Part shown: piece after piece, positions 1 to 13,020 of the stretch
How positions within the stretch are numbered: position 1 is the first letter of the stretch
Layout: the number at the start of each line of letters is the position of its first letter
Origin: Schistosoma mansoni
Taxonomy: Eukaryota; Platyhelminthes; Trematoda; Strigeidida; Schistosomatidae
Assembly: GCF_000237925.1 (NCBI RefSeq)
Contig: NC_031502.1
Coordinates: 17,544,909 to 17,608,908 of the forward strand
Length of the DNA stretch: 64,000 nt
Reading direction: 5' to 3'
Translations under genes and position numbers: made by a program
Notes under the pieces: model-generated
Told to the model about the DNA's origin: nothing
Databases searched by the model: none
Seen by the model: only the letters and a program-made list of their open reading frames with translations

Positions 1-782
1 TTCCCAAACCGATCAACCAAGCAAAGAAAAACCTAATGAAAAGTGCGTTCCAGCCAAAATAGCTCGGCTGAACCATAGCGTCTATAGCGTCAAGGTATCA
101 GCAGTGGTCAGAACACACAGATAACAACCAAACTGACTAGAATTAGCGCAGCCGAGTGGGTAGACTACTGCCCAATGGACTTTAACAAAGGCCTGAACCC
201 GTACCGAGACGACAAGAAACGAGCGCAGATAAATCAGTCGGTTCATATAAGCTCATCCCAAAGAATTGGATATAGAATTTACGTCAATACCTGAGGGCGA
301 CTTATAAGGCATATCATCCGTATCAAGTCGATTGTAGTGTTTGTCCTATTGTTGCTCATCGAAAGACTCCCAGCTTCATGGCAAACTGTACTGCGACAAA
401 TCTTACGAGCATCGAATTCCCAGATTATTTCATGTCCACGTTACATTTCACTTGTTTAGTTCAACTTTATCATAGCAACGAGGAGTGTTAATTGAAGCAT
501 CAACACAGTAACTGCCTTCAAACCTACGAAAGGATAAACGTTGTGGTTATTCTATTCTTGGATTTAGATATAACTTGTGAATCTTATAGTAATTGTAGTT
601 GAAAACTGTAAGTAGATGATATGTTGTTACTCAGTAGTCTTTTCGTAGCTTGGTTTAATTCCTCTAGTTAATTGTGCTAATAAAGTGAACTAACACCTAA
701 ATATCGTGTTTACACACTATAAACAAACCTTTTACCGACTGTTTGCTGTAATTCTACCGTGCAGACTTTAAAATTTGTTCAA
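1..782. other. upstream flank, no gene recognised
   Basis: No open frame or family motif is recognisable here. A pyrimidine-rich stretch ending in AG about 20 nt before the ATG at 783 could be a splice acceptor, either cis or spliced-leader. No promoter element could be assigned. Confidence 0.4.
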
Positions 783-3700
783 ATGAGCCTCGAAATAATT
801 AATACTGTGGACAAGCTAACACTTTCAGATCAAATAGAACAAGAGAAAATAAGCTTGTAACATTCGTTTTTGAAAAGTCACGTTTTAGAAATCTTCTCAG
901 ACAGACAAACTGCAAATTAGAAGAATCCATCGACATTTTAGAGGATCAGCTGGCTTCAATTGAAGATGAAGGTAATTAAGAAGATTATCCCAAGTCCGTT
1001 TAGATAATGAATGGAAGACGAGATATTTAATTCAGAAAGAAATGAACGACTACTACAAAAGGGCATTCTTCTTCTGCGATCAGCAAATACCGAAGGCAAA
1101 AGCACTTCAACGAACAAGTATGCTTATTGCTTTATGTCTATGTCACTTAAATTTTGAAGTAAACCGTGCTGTTAGAAGGGGCTCAAAATTATCTAGCTAC
1201 ATGGACCTTGACGAAGATTCGGTTCAAGAACTTGAGGACTATCGTACATATATAATTAAATTATGTCGCGAGCTGGAATCCAGGATCGATCAAGAAGGAA
1301 AGGTGAGTATTCTCATGCAAAAGTATCAAATTGAAATGTCTCTAAATACTTTACTAGCGGTTCTTTTTCATTCACTTCAAAGGCATATTTATTCCGTCAA
1401 TGACAATAAAAAGAGTAAGGAACTCGCACTTTGTGACTGCTTTTCATCCGTTTACTTATCAAGGGGTCTTGCTGAGTTTGACTTGAGTTGTCTGAGCTAA
1501 AAATGGTTCTTACTTATTTTAAATGCAATTTTGAAAGAAGTGACCGTAAGGTTGCTACGATGAATGCTATAATAACTGAGTTGGAGTAAACTAATGTGAT
1601 TCCCGCTGGTCTGGATCATGTTGTGTTTACACAATTTCCAACAGTTTAGAAAACAATGGTTTTACTTGTTTATCAATAGCTTGAACATTGTTTCTTTAAT
1701 TCGAAATTTAATAAGCACTGCAATAATTTAGCGTTCGTTGTCTTTAAATCAACGATCGGTGACAAATCAGTTAAATAAAACCCCAATACCAATGTTTCTG
1801 AATGGTTGAATCAACTAACATGTACAATAGTAATAAACAGAAACAAAGTAGGGTAGAATTGAGTGGACACAAATAGATTGAAGTAACAATAGCACTGGAC
1901 TAATGCCAGAATCAGAATTCTCAGTAATTGTACTGAGTTTATATCCATTTTAGGACTAGGATCGCTAGGAATTGTAGTAAAGTGGAAATAACCCTAGTAA
2001 TAGAATACATAGCAGTTGGATTACAATAAAATGAGTTCAGGATTGTATTAGGCAGATCTAATCTGCACTGTACTGAAACGAGTTCGAACTATTCAGAAAG
2101 TCAATTATTCAACGCATCTCAAACATATATAGATCAACAGGGCAATGGAATTAGATAACCATATAAAGGTTTACTAGAATTAATCCCCCAAGGCAATCAA
2201 GGTAATATATTTAGCTTCCACTTGCTTGGTCTGAGTATCCTGTTATGTGAACCTTACACGTCCGTATTAATTATCAAGTGTGTTCCGAGTAAATACATAG
2301 ATCTGGGACGTGAATCTGTTGATAAAAAAGAAAAGCAGCACTTAATCATTGCAGAACAATTAAGTAGTGTACTATTTTTGTCAAACTACACTATCGTTTC
2401 TCTACCATAAGGCTTCCATCAATACGGTATGTCGTATCTGGTATCTTTCTCTCGCGCTCGTCATATAAATGTTCTATGATTTCTAAATGGTACAATTGTC
2501 CAACAACACTGTGTTTTGGCTGTATGCACCCACACTTATACAGGAAGTATGAAATTCAACCGTCACGGAAGACAGAAGACAACCGAATGTGACCTTATGA
2601 TTATAGCTCATACTTGTAAAAGAAACTTGATTGCGAGATGGACATCTTACATATTTCATAGATGAGATAAGACAGGTGAACGAAGAGGTTCTGGTACACG
2701 TTTCAAGAGATCGTCAACCACACCAAGTTGAATTGCAGATTTCACAGCCATATGGAGTGTACTGACCGAAATATGGAAAAATGTGTTTACTTTACATGAG
2801 CTCTGAAATCAGAAGATGGTGTATTTCTAATAAGCTATGTGCCTCGTCACATATTTTTTCACCTTTGAGTAAGAAAGTACAGAAACGAATCCTTGTCGAG
2901 AAACAACTACTAGATGAATCCTACTGAGTATCGTTACAGACTGCCATTACACCATGATATCCCTTATATTTATCTCATAAAATAGTGATTTATATTCGAC
3001 TTACATTGATCAGTGAATAACAACAACCCGCGATGCTGCAAACTCCTGTTACCACTCGGGAGTAGTTTGAGTGACCCTGAAATAGCCAATTGGAGTCTAG
3101 TTTTCTGCATTTTACTTATACAGAGTCGCTGGACTGAAAGTTGTAAAGTATTCTTAGTAAGTAATACCAAAAAGAAGACCAAAAGGTACTATGTTTGTTG
3201 TTTGTGCACCAAACGTTCCGCATAGAAACATTCCTACCAATGTTAACATGGTATGGATGACTAAAAAATAGAGTCAATACACGACTCATGTATAAGCACC
3301 TTTATCACAATGAGGAAATGATGTAAAATTGATGACAAAGGAAGTGGTAGATAATTGAGGGGCAGGATCTATAACCTAGAAGACAATGTAATTTCACAGA
3401 ATCGTACAGAGACTCAGTGACTGGCTGTCGCTATGTGTTTGACATATTTCTTTAGAGTAAAGAAACAAAAAACGTCCATGTAAAATTTTATCAGGTTTTT
3501 CGAATTCCAGATCAAAAATAACCACGTCATTACTCATTTAAGGAATGAAATGGACACACCCACAAACCTATCGACTACTACAAATATTCTCTTATCAAAT
3601 ATTAAATCGGTGGTAGTGAACTACAGTGTCAACATTTAACAAATATTTTGAATAACAAGGGTATACTAAGCAGCGAAGGACAAACTCAATATTATTGTGA

Positions 3701-4130
3701 GAGAACGAATACTACTATTTTCTGACTGTAGGAAGTATGTAGTCAGACAAATAAATAGGACTGAAATATATTGATTTCCAAGTATTAAAGCCCATGGAAA
3801 CTAAGAAGAAACTCCTAACTAAACAAACCTCCTAAAGTCATCTCCAGGAAACTTATGATGACATAATTTCCGAAGGTAATTTAAATTTACTTAATTTCTA
3901 CTATAAATTCCGTATTACGGATGAATAACAACAATAGAGTTTGATTTGCTAACGTATTTTAGGCTTATTACTGGGCTACAGAAATCCGAAAACGTGCACT
4001 CATTGAATTAAACTATACATATATACCAGCACCAGTAAGTAAGCATCCTGTGGAGAAGAAAGAAGATGAAAGTGATAAACTAGTGAGGAAGACAGTAGGT
4101 TTAGTTTGTGCTAAGATTACGGGGACATGA
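783..4130 (+). CDS. CCDC169-like coiled-coil protein, five exons
   Basis: Exons inferred from splice signals and phase are 783-856, 889-971, 1004-1117, 1160-1302 and 3963-4130, giving about 193 residues. The introns are 32, 32, 42 and 2660 nt, all GT-AG, and the frame stays open through every junction. The product is a charged, heptad-rich coiled coil. A segment reading NEWKTRYLIQKEMND, a later ELESRIDQEGK block and the following AYYWATEIRKR resemble vertebrate CCDC169 (about 214 residues) in order and spacing; this comparison is from memory. The 42-nt third intron is a multiple of three and lacks a stop, so reading through it would add 14 hydrophobic residues. The last exon reads through a possible donor at 4035 to a TGA at 4128. 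An AATAAA at 4238-4243 fits a short 3' UTR. No enzymatic role is suggested and the function is unknown. An upstream 5' UTR exon or alternative start cannot be excluded. Confidence 0.7.
1303..3962 (+). other. large intron 4 of the CCDC169-like gene
   Basis: This 2.66-kb intron begins with a consensus donor (GTGAGT) and ends with TTTTAG. The short open frames inside it show no family motif, and no clear repeat was recognised in it. Confidence 0.55.
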
Positions 4131-5560
4131 TATAGATTTCACAGTGTTTTTTGTTTCTGTAAAAATATGATATTCTTGGAATTTATCATTCAATGAACTG
4201 ATATTTGTGGGTGAAATATTACTAGAAGCTTATCTCGAATAAAACATTTCGTATCAACATAACCTGGATGTGATTAACATTAGTAGATCACTTGAGAAAA
4301 TTATTTGTGTTTTCTTAAAAAGTATTACTATCCTGTTCAAATGTTGACTTTTAAACCTAGTTTCCTCAAAATCTCATTAACATAATTTGGAACATCACTG
4401 ACAAATAAGCGTCAACGCTTCTTTTATCATCCAAAGCTTAAATCTCGTACGGGGAAACTCTGGCTATAACATAGAATTATTTGGTTGGCGAATTTGGTTT
4501 TTACATATCTCCAAACCAATGAAGACAACAGAGGACTATTTTCATACAAACTTTTCACACACTGCTATTGTCAGTGGCAACTGCACTCAAGTGTATTATA
4601 TCATTGAGGATCAATAAACTACGAACCCCATAAAAGAATGACATGATTAAACTAGTCTCGGATTGTTACGTAATAAGTCTACGTTGAACCTACTGGATGT
4701 CTCACGTCCACACAGAGCACGCATAACGACTAATACAAAGTCAATAATTACTAATGCTGAATAAAACATATTAAATCATCAGTTCAGCAACACTATCTTG
4801 GATTATGTAAATGGGGGACGCATTCTGAGTGTTTTAACTTCCGCCAAAGACTTTCAGCAGATCATAAATTTCAAGTATAAATGAATGTAAAACACTCAAC
4901 TCAAGCCCCCCAGTGAAAGATTTAGGGATCGTTGTTCAGAGGCACTGGAAGGAATAACTAAAAATTCCTCAAGACTAGTCAGGTTCACTCATTCCTTTAC
5001 TTCACATAGATTGTGAAGCGTTTAATTTGTAGTAACTGATTTTCTACGTCAACTCGTGTCATTTTCGCCAACTCATTTCTTTCAATTTGCTGAATTTCTG
5101 TACACTGTCATAAAGTGAAGTAATTCCAGTCAATGAATGATTATGCAAAGATTTACGAGATTTCCTATACTTATCTTCTATTGCGAAGCAGTACGTACCA
5201 ACCCCAAGAGTTAGTCTATTTCTGAGAAAATAGATCACCAAAACTTGGTGTTTCAGGTCTGAAACCATAACGTAGTAAATCCAAGACTAGTATCGACATT
5301 ATTAAAGATTATGAAATATTGTATCAACTAAAATAAGACTGCTAGATGATGATATACTTACCTGTGTCAACAGTCTATGCAAGTAACAAGTGGAAACTAA
5401 ATACATCGAAAAATGCATTTTCACTCACTTTATTCCTGTGATAAGTAGGAAGAAATACTACGATTTCGCTTTATAATCGAAGTCTTTAGATGCCCACGAG
5501 AGTAAAAAGTGGAGCGAATGTACGTATTGAGAGCTCCAACGACTTCCACAGTTAAACTTA
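4131..5560. other. intergenic; one unassigned minus-strand frame
   Basis: Apart from the poly(A) signal at 4238, nothing was recognised up to about 5050. A minus-strand frame at 5059-5268 ends in a basic, serine-rich tail. A 35-nt minus segment just to its right (about 5363-5397) has acceptor and donor-like edges. These could be terminal exons of an unrecognised minus-strand gene, but the phases do not join cleanly and no family is evident. Confidence 0.25.
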
Positions 5561-5574
5561 TTTATGAGAGTATA

Positions 5575-5955
5575 AATGAAAGCCTCCAAATGCCCTGGTA
5601 CGGTCGAGAGTGGGGAGAGTCCGCTCTCCCTCTTCAAATGCTCTCACATGGCCACGCGAATATATAGCCTCTGCCAGGGAAGTCCTACTCACTGCCTTCT
5701 CGTAGCGTGGGTGTTGTTCACGAAAGTGAGAGGACGAAAAGCGAATGCCCGGCACTTTGACCGGGTTGGTGGACACGGAAAGTCCACCTAGGGGAGTTGG
5801 AAAACCCTGATTCCAAACCAATGGTGCACATGGGTTCCAGTATCCTGAGGGAACAAATGGCGTATGAACTAATTGTTGGTCACCGGCTACCATGGGACTG
5901 CATCTCCTTAAGATGCTCAACTGCCTTGTGGACTAGACCTTTAGGTCAAAGGCTC
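5575..5955 (+). repeat. dispersed repeat family R1, copy 1
   Basis: This segment is closely related to sequences at 57573-57940 (+) and 60976-61510 (-). Shared landmarks are GAGAGGACGAAAAG, a TTGGAAAACCCTGATTCCAA-like block and GGTCACCGG followed by CCATGGGA. The 61-kb copy keeps the (TTTA)n terminus, so the element probably ends in an A-rich tail like a non-LTR retroelement. No coding capacity was seen. The family name is not known to me. Confidence 0.7.
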
Positions 5956-7090
5956 GTGGTGTGGTACTTATAGAAATAGTGTTTTCCAACAGGATGTGAA
6001 ACACAGAGCATTGTATGAGGTATGATATGTGTCCAAAAAATAAGCGTAAATGAGCCTAACATCACAAAAGGAGGGAGGGTGGAGTTACTGACCAGCAAGC
6101 ACTGATGGTGTGGGCGATGATTTCAATCCACCCGTGTTTGTGGGGCAGAACATTTTGTTTGTATCAGGCTCTTTATGGATGAGAACAAGTCAATAGATCT
6201 GTGATATTGAGGTTGTTCACCTACACTCACCATTACGACTCATGTTTCTAATTTTTGTGCTGGATTAACTATTCTACTAAGACAACCTTTAACATGCTAA
6301 CTCGGACCTTTACATGAACACTGTGTGGCAGGCATCGGATGTGAAAAGAAAAAAAAACTGACTGTAAAGGATATGGTTGCTATTTTACTTAACACTACTC
6401 TCTCTATGCACTCTCTGTTCTTCCTCATTCCAACCTTGACTTCCCTCCTTCATTGGAACCTACTCCATCTTGATAAATATCACAACTCATTGTTCTTTAT
6501 TACCGCCTTCTCTCTTCTGGAGCCCCTAATCGCAGTTCACTCTTGCAACATGAGCTAGTATCAATTTAATCTAGTAATTTATCATACCTCCATCTGTTCC
6601 ACTAATAAATGTTAAGCATTGATTGTCGCTCATATCCAAATGCCTTGCTGCTCCTCGGTTTCTCTTTTGTTTTTTCTCTTCAGAATCTTGCTCTGAGGGT
6701 GAAGCTATGTAACTTCGGACATCTGGAACAAGCTCGACGAACGCGCTTTCCCAAGGTCATAGCTCGAAACAGGCGCTCCACAAGCCTACTTTATAACAAC
6801 TATAAACTTAAAAAGCTGCATTACATAAATACTTAGCACTACCGAAACCCTATTACACTTTTTGTCGAGATTGGATCTGGTATATAACGTGGACTCTATG
6901 CCCCTTTGGAAACTATTCTTATGAAAACACATTATATGTGAACGAATGAACTGCTATCAACTTTCATAGATTATAATTACTAAACAAGCTTGCTTGGGAT
7001 GCATACTGTGAACCAGTATATGTTGTAAATTGTAGATCATGCCTGTAAAAATGGCGTGTACCTGCTATTGCAGAAATATATTATTATTAT
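5956..7090. other. no gene recognised
   Basis: Only short open frames are present, without recognisable motifs. An ATT microsatellite marks the right edge, next to the LINE fragment. Confidence 0.35.
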
Positions 7091-7094
7091 TATG

Positions 7095-8470
7095 ATACGA
7101 GAAGAGAATGAATAAACCACTTTTATATCATCGGGAAAAGGAAGGTTACACCGTGTTGAAAGATTCAACAGAAGTCGTTGACGAGAAGAAGAGGGAGCGA
7201 TTGGCCAATCACACTTCCTCGTATAACCCCACTGGTTACATTCGCAGGCTTGGAGTGGCAAGGTTAAAAGCGGAAGATTTGGCTACGTTCTGCGAAAAAG
7301 GATTTGAGCCAAGATAAAAGGGGATTCCGCATGCCAAATGAAGAAAGCTTGAGAAAGAGAAGTTTGTGTTAGACACCTTCGAAGGCCTTACTAAAATCGA
7401 AGTACAGAATTATCACTGACTGACCAACATCACTTCTCTGGGTAATCTGATCAAAACATTCCAGCTGCGATGTGGAGCATGTGCGTTTAGTCGTAAACCC
7501 GTGTTGGGATGGGTTAATCAAGCTATCCGAGGGTGAGAATGATGGAAGCTGTTTGTGGATATTTTTTCCATGGTCCTTGAGAGCATGGATATCACGTTAA
7601 CGGGTCCATAGTCAGCAATATCACCACGTGATCCCGTTTTGAATCTAGAGGTGATAAGAAATATCTTCGATAACGATGGATAGGCTCCATAATCCATAGT
7701 TAGGGTGAACAGTTTAAACAAAGCAATGGAAGTTCTCTACTACCATATTCCACAAGTGATGAAGGAATCCCGTCAGGTCCACCATCATAGGACTTTTTCG
7801 AGGTAACTATATACTGCTTGATATTGGTAGATATGGAATCAAATTTAGATAAACATCTAGACGTCAACATTGAAAACGCATTGATGGAGGTTTCGGACTC
7901 AGTGTGGTAGCGTTGAGAGAAATGCTGGCTGAACTGTCCACAAATAGTACCAGGGTCGTTAACAGCGCTTCTGCTAACTATGGAGAATTTGGTTGCACCA
8001 AGAGAATTCGATTTCACATGGGATTCGAAAAGCGAAGTAATTGGTGACTCTGGGCTTGTACTGCTAGGGTTTCATTCTACACAGTCATAAGATACTTGCA
8101 TTTAGATGAATCATTTTTATCGACCAAGTTAAGTATACTTTGAAGTGCGTGCACGTCGTGATGCTTGTGGTAGCGGTGTTTCAGTTTTCCCAGCTTCCTG
8201 TTAAATGTTTTAAAAGTATTCTGGTACCTGTTAGCGTTACAAGCCACATGCCCAATAAATGGAGCAGTACAGCCAAGGCAGTATGTCAGGTTGTATGTAA
8301 ATAATATTAATAAGACTCGTATTGTCAAAATATGAGTTGGCGCGCTTGATGGAGGTTGCGTTGCAACCGGCATCTAATGATCGATAATAAATCGTCTTAA
8401 ATTTGAGCGCCTCCAGAAACCGCAACCTTTGATCCTTCTGGAACACCTGGGGCAATAATGGTGGCTCAGG
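7095..8470 (-). pseudogene. decayed LINE reverse transcriptase fragment
   Basis: Read on the minus strand, the frames show in order a basic linker (FNRKLGKLKHRYHKHHDVHA), a GPDGIPSSL block typical of the start of LINE reverse transcriptase, HGFTTKRTCSTSQLE, then ILYFDFSKAFEGV and a DDIKVVYSF block near 7100. These are RT motifs of a CR1/Jockey-group element different from the two CR1 copies at 16-26 kb. Several frame changes and stops show that it is dead. The 5' part (endonuclease) and the 3' end are missing. The short (ATT)n at about 7080-7094 may be the remnant of its tail. Confidence 0.7.
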
Positions 8471-10390
8471 TCGAAATCATCCGTTCCAAATGTCATTTTG
8501 GTGACATATCTCTATTTGGCTGAAAAGAAAAGACGAGAAGCAGAGCAGACAACGTTCTTGCTAATGGAATTTGAGCCTTTCGTGTCGCAATTGCTAATGT
8601 ATGGCTACTTAGTCTATTTCTCTGTTATCAAGGTACTTCTTAAGCAAAAGCATTCTAACAGGTTAAAGGAAACAAGCGTAAATATGGTATGGCTGTAGAA
8701 AGAACTGTATGAATGAAAGTGGTTCAAAAAGAATTTGAAAGTATTGGATCATGCGCAGTTTGAAAACACGGTGCTGTAAACAGTATTCTGATAAAGAAAT
8801 CGTTATCTCTCCTTTTTTTCAGACCTATTTCAGCTTATTATTATTTTTTTTAAGATTCCACAGGGTCTTTAGCAGGCTTCTTTTCTAGCGAATGGTCTAG
8901 TTCTTGTTATAATAAAATTTCTTGACAGGAAGTGAAACCAACTCAACGTTACAAACACGATTTAAAGATTTTGCATAATAAACTAGCATCAATACCATTG
9001 GTTCCTGACATCTAACTTGACCATAAGGAGCTGTAATTTAACAACATGTTCTGCTCTGCTGAACTGGAAACAATTCCAGTACCCTTTCGTATCCGTACTC
9101 AGAAAGTACAGATGATAAATTTCTGCAGAAAAAGCGTTGCTCTCGGAGATTACCTTTACTGGAATAAATCCAAATAAAACGAAAACAGTAGTTTCGGACA
9201 GTAATTAAGCAATAGATACTATGAAATATACTCTGAGGAAAAAACAGTTGTCTTTTTCAAAGAGTTGTTTTGAGTGCAGTTTACAATTTAGCCCCAAAAA
9301 ACTATCTGAGAGTTTTTATAACCCATGCTCAGCTTCACTGCATCCTATCTCTGAAGCTAACTTGTACTATCATGTATTTTTCAGTAAGCTATAACGGTTA
9401 CCGATAGTCGTAGGTAGGAAAGTTTTGTGATTGTAAAGCTATTAAAGAAGTTTAAAAATATGAGTTGTTTGTTTTATTATATGATTCTCTAGAGAACTGA
9501 AATGAACACAAACAAAGTAGCAAGAATAAAAGAATAAACGGAGAACTATCCCAACCCAGAACAGCGCAGATTGGTGATAATAGTAATAAGATGAATATGA
9601 TGCATAATGAGCAACAAGCACACAACTATAGAACAATGAGTTTACTTAGATATTCGGAACGTCGAAAGTTACAACTCACCATGCTCCTTCACGACTGAAA
9701 ACCATGGCGGTAAATAAATCCCCAAAATAAACAATTCTGTAAGTTTCCGACATTGATTCTGACTTAATCAGTTTTAGTAGACACACCCTAGCTGAAGGCG
9801 CTCTGTCATGCATCTGCACCAGATCTCGAGTGGTGTCACGGGTTAGGCACCCTTTGAAACTGTAAGCCAGATTAGATTAAACGCTTCCTAAGATACCGAT
9901 TGCTTTTCAAATTTATCCGTTTCTGAATTCTGGTTTGACTGGATCGATGTTTTTTTGACCACAGATGTGCTATTTGTAAAGACTTTATCAAAATCCGAAT
10001 GCCTGTGGCATCTGCAGTGGTGAGTCCTACGGCTGAGAAACAGAAATAATGATGCAAGTACGAGAGGTCATTGGTCAACGGATCATTGAAAAGGGTAAAT
10101 TATATAGCTCTCCTTGTCTAAGCTTCCCCAAGATGTGCAGGAGTTTCTAGTTTCAATAAAAAATTAACACCGTAGATGAACTGACGGCATTTACAGTCCG
10201 AATTCTGGAGATCCCCAGAATTCCTAGCCATGAGATTTTCTCTGTTAAAAAAAGGCTTAGAACGATGTAAAATTGTGTCACAGATCTCTATAATACTTCC
10301 ACCTGTTGTCTCTACATTCATCATAATCACAGATATTCGATAAGTACCTTGAAATGCACTGACACAATCATAATTACAGTATGTAACCAG
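8471..10390. other. no confident gene; one possible minus-strand exon
   Basis: A 57-nt minus-strand segment at 9680-9736 has a good acceptor (TTACAG) and donor (GTGAGT) and an open frame reading IVYFGDLFTAMVFSREGA. It could be an internal exon of an unrecognised gene. Nothing else here shows family motifs. Confidence 0.2.
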
Positions 10391-10394
10391 TAAT

Positions 10395-10885
10395 GTTGCA
10401 CACTACATCACGACTACTGGGCCACCTGCACTTCCAAAAACGCGCCGATTAACTCCCAAGACACTGAGGTTGTCCAAAAACGAATTCCGCGATCGAACAG
10501 CCTATGGACGTCTCCCTTGCACATGATCCGTAAAAAGGATAGCGGAGGTTGGCGTCCAACTGGTGATTTTCGGTGACTGAATACGAAAACTACTCCTGGT
10601 CGTTACCCTTTGTCACACACTCATGAACTTACAGCTTCCTCGAAATTTTACAACCGCTTTTCTCGAAAACCGATCCGGCCAAAGCATATAACCATATTCC
10701 CAAGGAGGCTGATAACATTCCTAAAATCACCATCATCACTCTCATCGAACTCTGCCGATTTTTGTCCATGCCAATCTAAGATAAGCTGCACGATCTTTCT
10801 AGAGATTCATTGACGAATTAGTTCGAGGTCTCAAATTTATGCAACCCCATTTAGATGACTGCATGGTCTGAAGTCTGTTCTATCA
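10395..10885 (+). mobile_element. Ty3/gypsy LTR retrotransposon fossil, RT part
   Basis: Broken reverse-transcriptase segment of a Ty3/gypsy element, recognisable by its GWRPTGDF-like and KAYNHIPKEADNIPK motifs, resembling the CsRn1/Saci group of flukes. It carries several breaks and has no LTRs next to it. On the right it abuts an RTE LINE copy on the opposite strand. Confidence 0.7.
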
Positions 10886-10904
10886 TCTAGACCCATGCCT
10901 TCAT

Positions 10905-13020
10905 ATCTGCATCATATCCCCTTTGTTTATCAATGACGCTACCAGGTATGTTAAAAGCTTCCCCATCTTCCAGAGTTTATACATCAAGTGAGATTGGGTT
11001 GGTATTCTCTGTGTTGTGTTTGAAGATCTTACTTTCTTCCTTGTGTATGTTGAGGCCTACTGATGCAAAGACTGCTGCTAAACTGGCTGTCTTCACCTGC
11101 ATTTGTTGCTGTGTACGGTATAGAAGATTTAAGTGATCCACGAAGTCCAGATTGTTTAGTTGCGTCCGGGGTTTCTGTGCTTTCCCTCAGATGTAGAGGT
11201 CTTCATAATCCGGTCAACCACCAGAAGAAAGAGAAAAGGCAATAGCAAGCAAGCAGCCTTGTCTGACATCGATCTTCACTTGCAATGAATCTGTGAGTTG
11301 TCCTTCATGGATCACTTTGTAGTGTAGTCAATCGTAAGAATTCCGTATAGTGGTGACTATCTTGTGGAGTACACCATAATGTCAAAGAGGGTTGCATAGC
11401 ATTCTCCTATCGGTGCTGTTAAACTTTTTCTCATGGTCAGGGAAGTTGGTGTATAGTGGCGAGTTCCGTCCAAGTGATTGTTCAACAATGGTCCATAGTG
11501 TCGCGATTTAGTCGGTACACGGTCGATTCTTACGAATTCAGCCTGTTGATCTGGAAGTTGGGGATTCACTGAGTCTTTCATCTGGTTCAACAACACTCTG
11601 TTGAAAACGTTTCCTGGTACTGATGGTAGTGTGATGCCTCTGAAGTTCCCACACTTGTTCAGATCTTTATTTTGTATCTTGATACGGCATCCTTCTCTCC
11701 GGTCTGTCGGCACTTGTTCTTACTCCCAAATCTTCCTGAATAGAACGTGGAGCATATTTACGGTTGCTTCTATGTCCGACTTCAGTGCTTCAAGTGGTAT
11801 ACTGTCAAATCCTGCTGCTTTCCTACTCTTGATTTGTCTGACGGTCATCCTAATTTCTTCGATCGTTGCTGAGGTGACATCTGTAGGAAGGTCTGTGTGT
11901 GATGCTTCGATGTCCGGTGGGTTCAGTGGGGCTGGCCTATTTAAGAGTTCCTCGAAGTATTCTACCTATCTGTCCCTGAACCTTAGTGATTATCTTGCCC
12001 TTTTTGTCCTTGATCGGTCTCTCTGTTTTACTATAGTTCCCTGACGGTTTCTTCGTTGTGTCATATAGTTGTTTTATATTTCCTCTCGTAGCTCCTAACA
12101 CGTTAAACTTGGTGCTTCTTTGACCTCTTTCCAGTTGTCCTCTATAGTAGTTTCTTCCTCTTTCAGTAGATCCGGTAAGGCTTTGAACCTGTTGTTGAGA
12201 GTTATCTTGAACTGGTTGAGCTTGTCAGTATCTCGAGGGAAAGCTTTATTAAACCTTTATAGTGCTGTTTCCCCAGTTGTCCAGTGTTTCTTTAGCTTCA
12301 GTTTCATCTTGGCCACAACCAGGTGGTGATCTGAAGCCATGTCAGCTACCCTCCTGATTCTCACGTCTTCCACGGACCTTCTGAATTTTTTAGTGATGCA
12401 AATATGATCGATCTGATTCTCTGTAGTGTGATCCGGTGAGTCCTATGTAGGTTTGCGTATGTGTTTGTAGGGGAATATTGTGCCACCTATGACTATTTTC
12501 TTGAACGCACATAAATGTGCTAATCTGTCACCATTTTCGTTCTTCTCTCCTTGTTCATGTCGTTTTGAAAGATGCTTTGATAGTCCTGGGTCCATGAGAT
12601 CCCAATCCTATAAGTGCTCTTCATGCTTCTTAGGATAGCATCAGATCGATTCCCTGAGTGTGTGGGGCATTTTTTCTCTAATGACCAGAATACAGCAACA
12701 TCTGTCGCGAAGCTAATCTTTTCTGTCCAGTTTGGGTCAGATGGGTTTCACTTATTCCAAGCACTTCTGGGTTGTACCTTTTCATTCCTGAATCTGCTTG
12801 AACGGTTCTCCCGGTCTCCCATATTGTGGGGGTGATTCCATGTACTTATGTTCATTGTTGTTCTGCTTGTCAGAAGAGGCGTCGTCCTCGCGACTTCCGA
12901 GGAGTACCAGCTTCCCTCATTAGGGCAGATTTTATGTCGATTCAGTAGTTTTTGATTGTTACAGCTCTTTAGAAAGGCTGTTGACCCAATGCCCGACGCT
13001 TCTGCTTTCTCCGGGTTTGG
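10905..13020 (-). pseudogene. RTE-clade LINE copy, second type (SR2-like), decayed
   Basis: On the minus strand the order is: a 5' UTR-like piece; an endonuclease start (STWNHPHNMGDRENR, corresponding to a GTWNVRTM-type motif) near 12850; a lysine-rich linker; an EEI..AVRQIKS..AAGFDSIPLEALKSD block; a KCGNFRGITLPSVPGNVFNRVLL block; and RT core pieces running to about 10930. This is the full order of an RTE element. Many stops and frame changes make it non-functional. The same family recurs at 38.9-40.0, 45.1-45.7, 51.0-51.3 and 62.5-64.0 kb. The motif TWN..RT distinguishes it from the intact RTE at 53-57 kb, which has AFNVRT. Confidence 0.75.

Noticed and set aside
2222-2410. Short plus-strand frame in intron 4 of the CCDC169-like gene as an extra exon
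   Set aside because: No matching splice phase with exons 4 or 5 and no similarity to the family.
6325-6836. Hydrophobic plus-strand frames as membrane protein genes
   Set aside because: They are rich in Leu/Phe from T-rich sequence, have no splice-supported continuation and no family motif.
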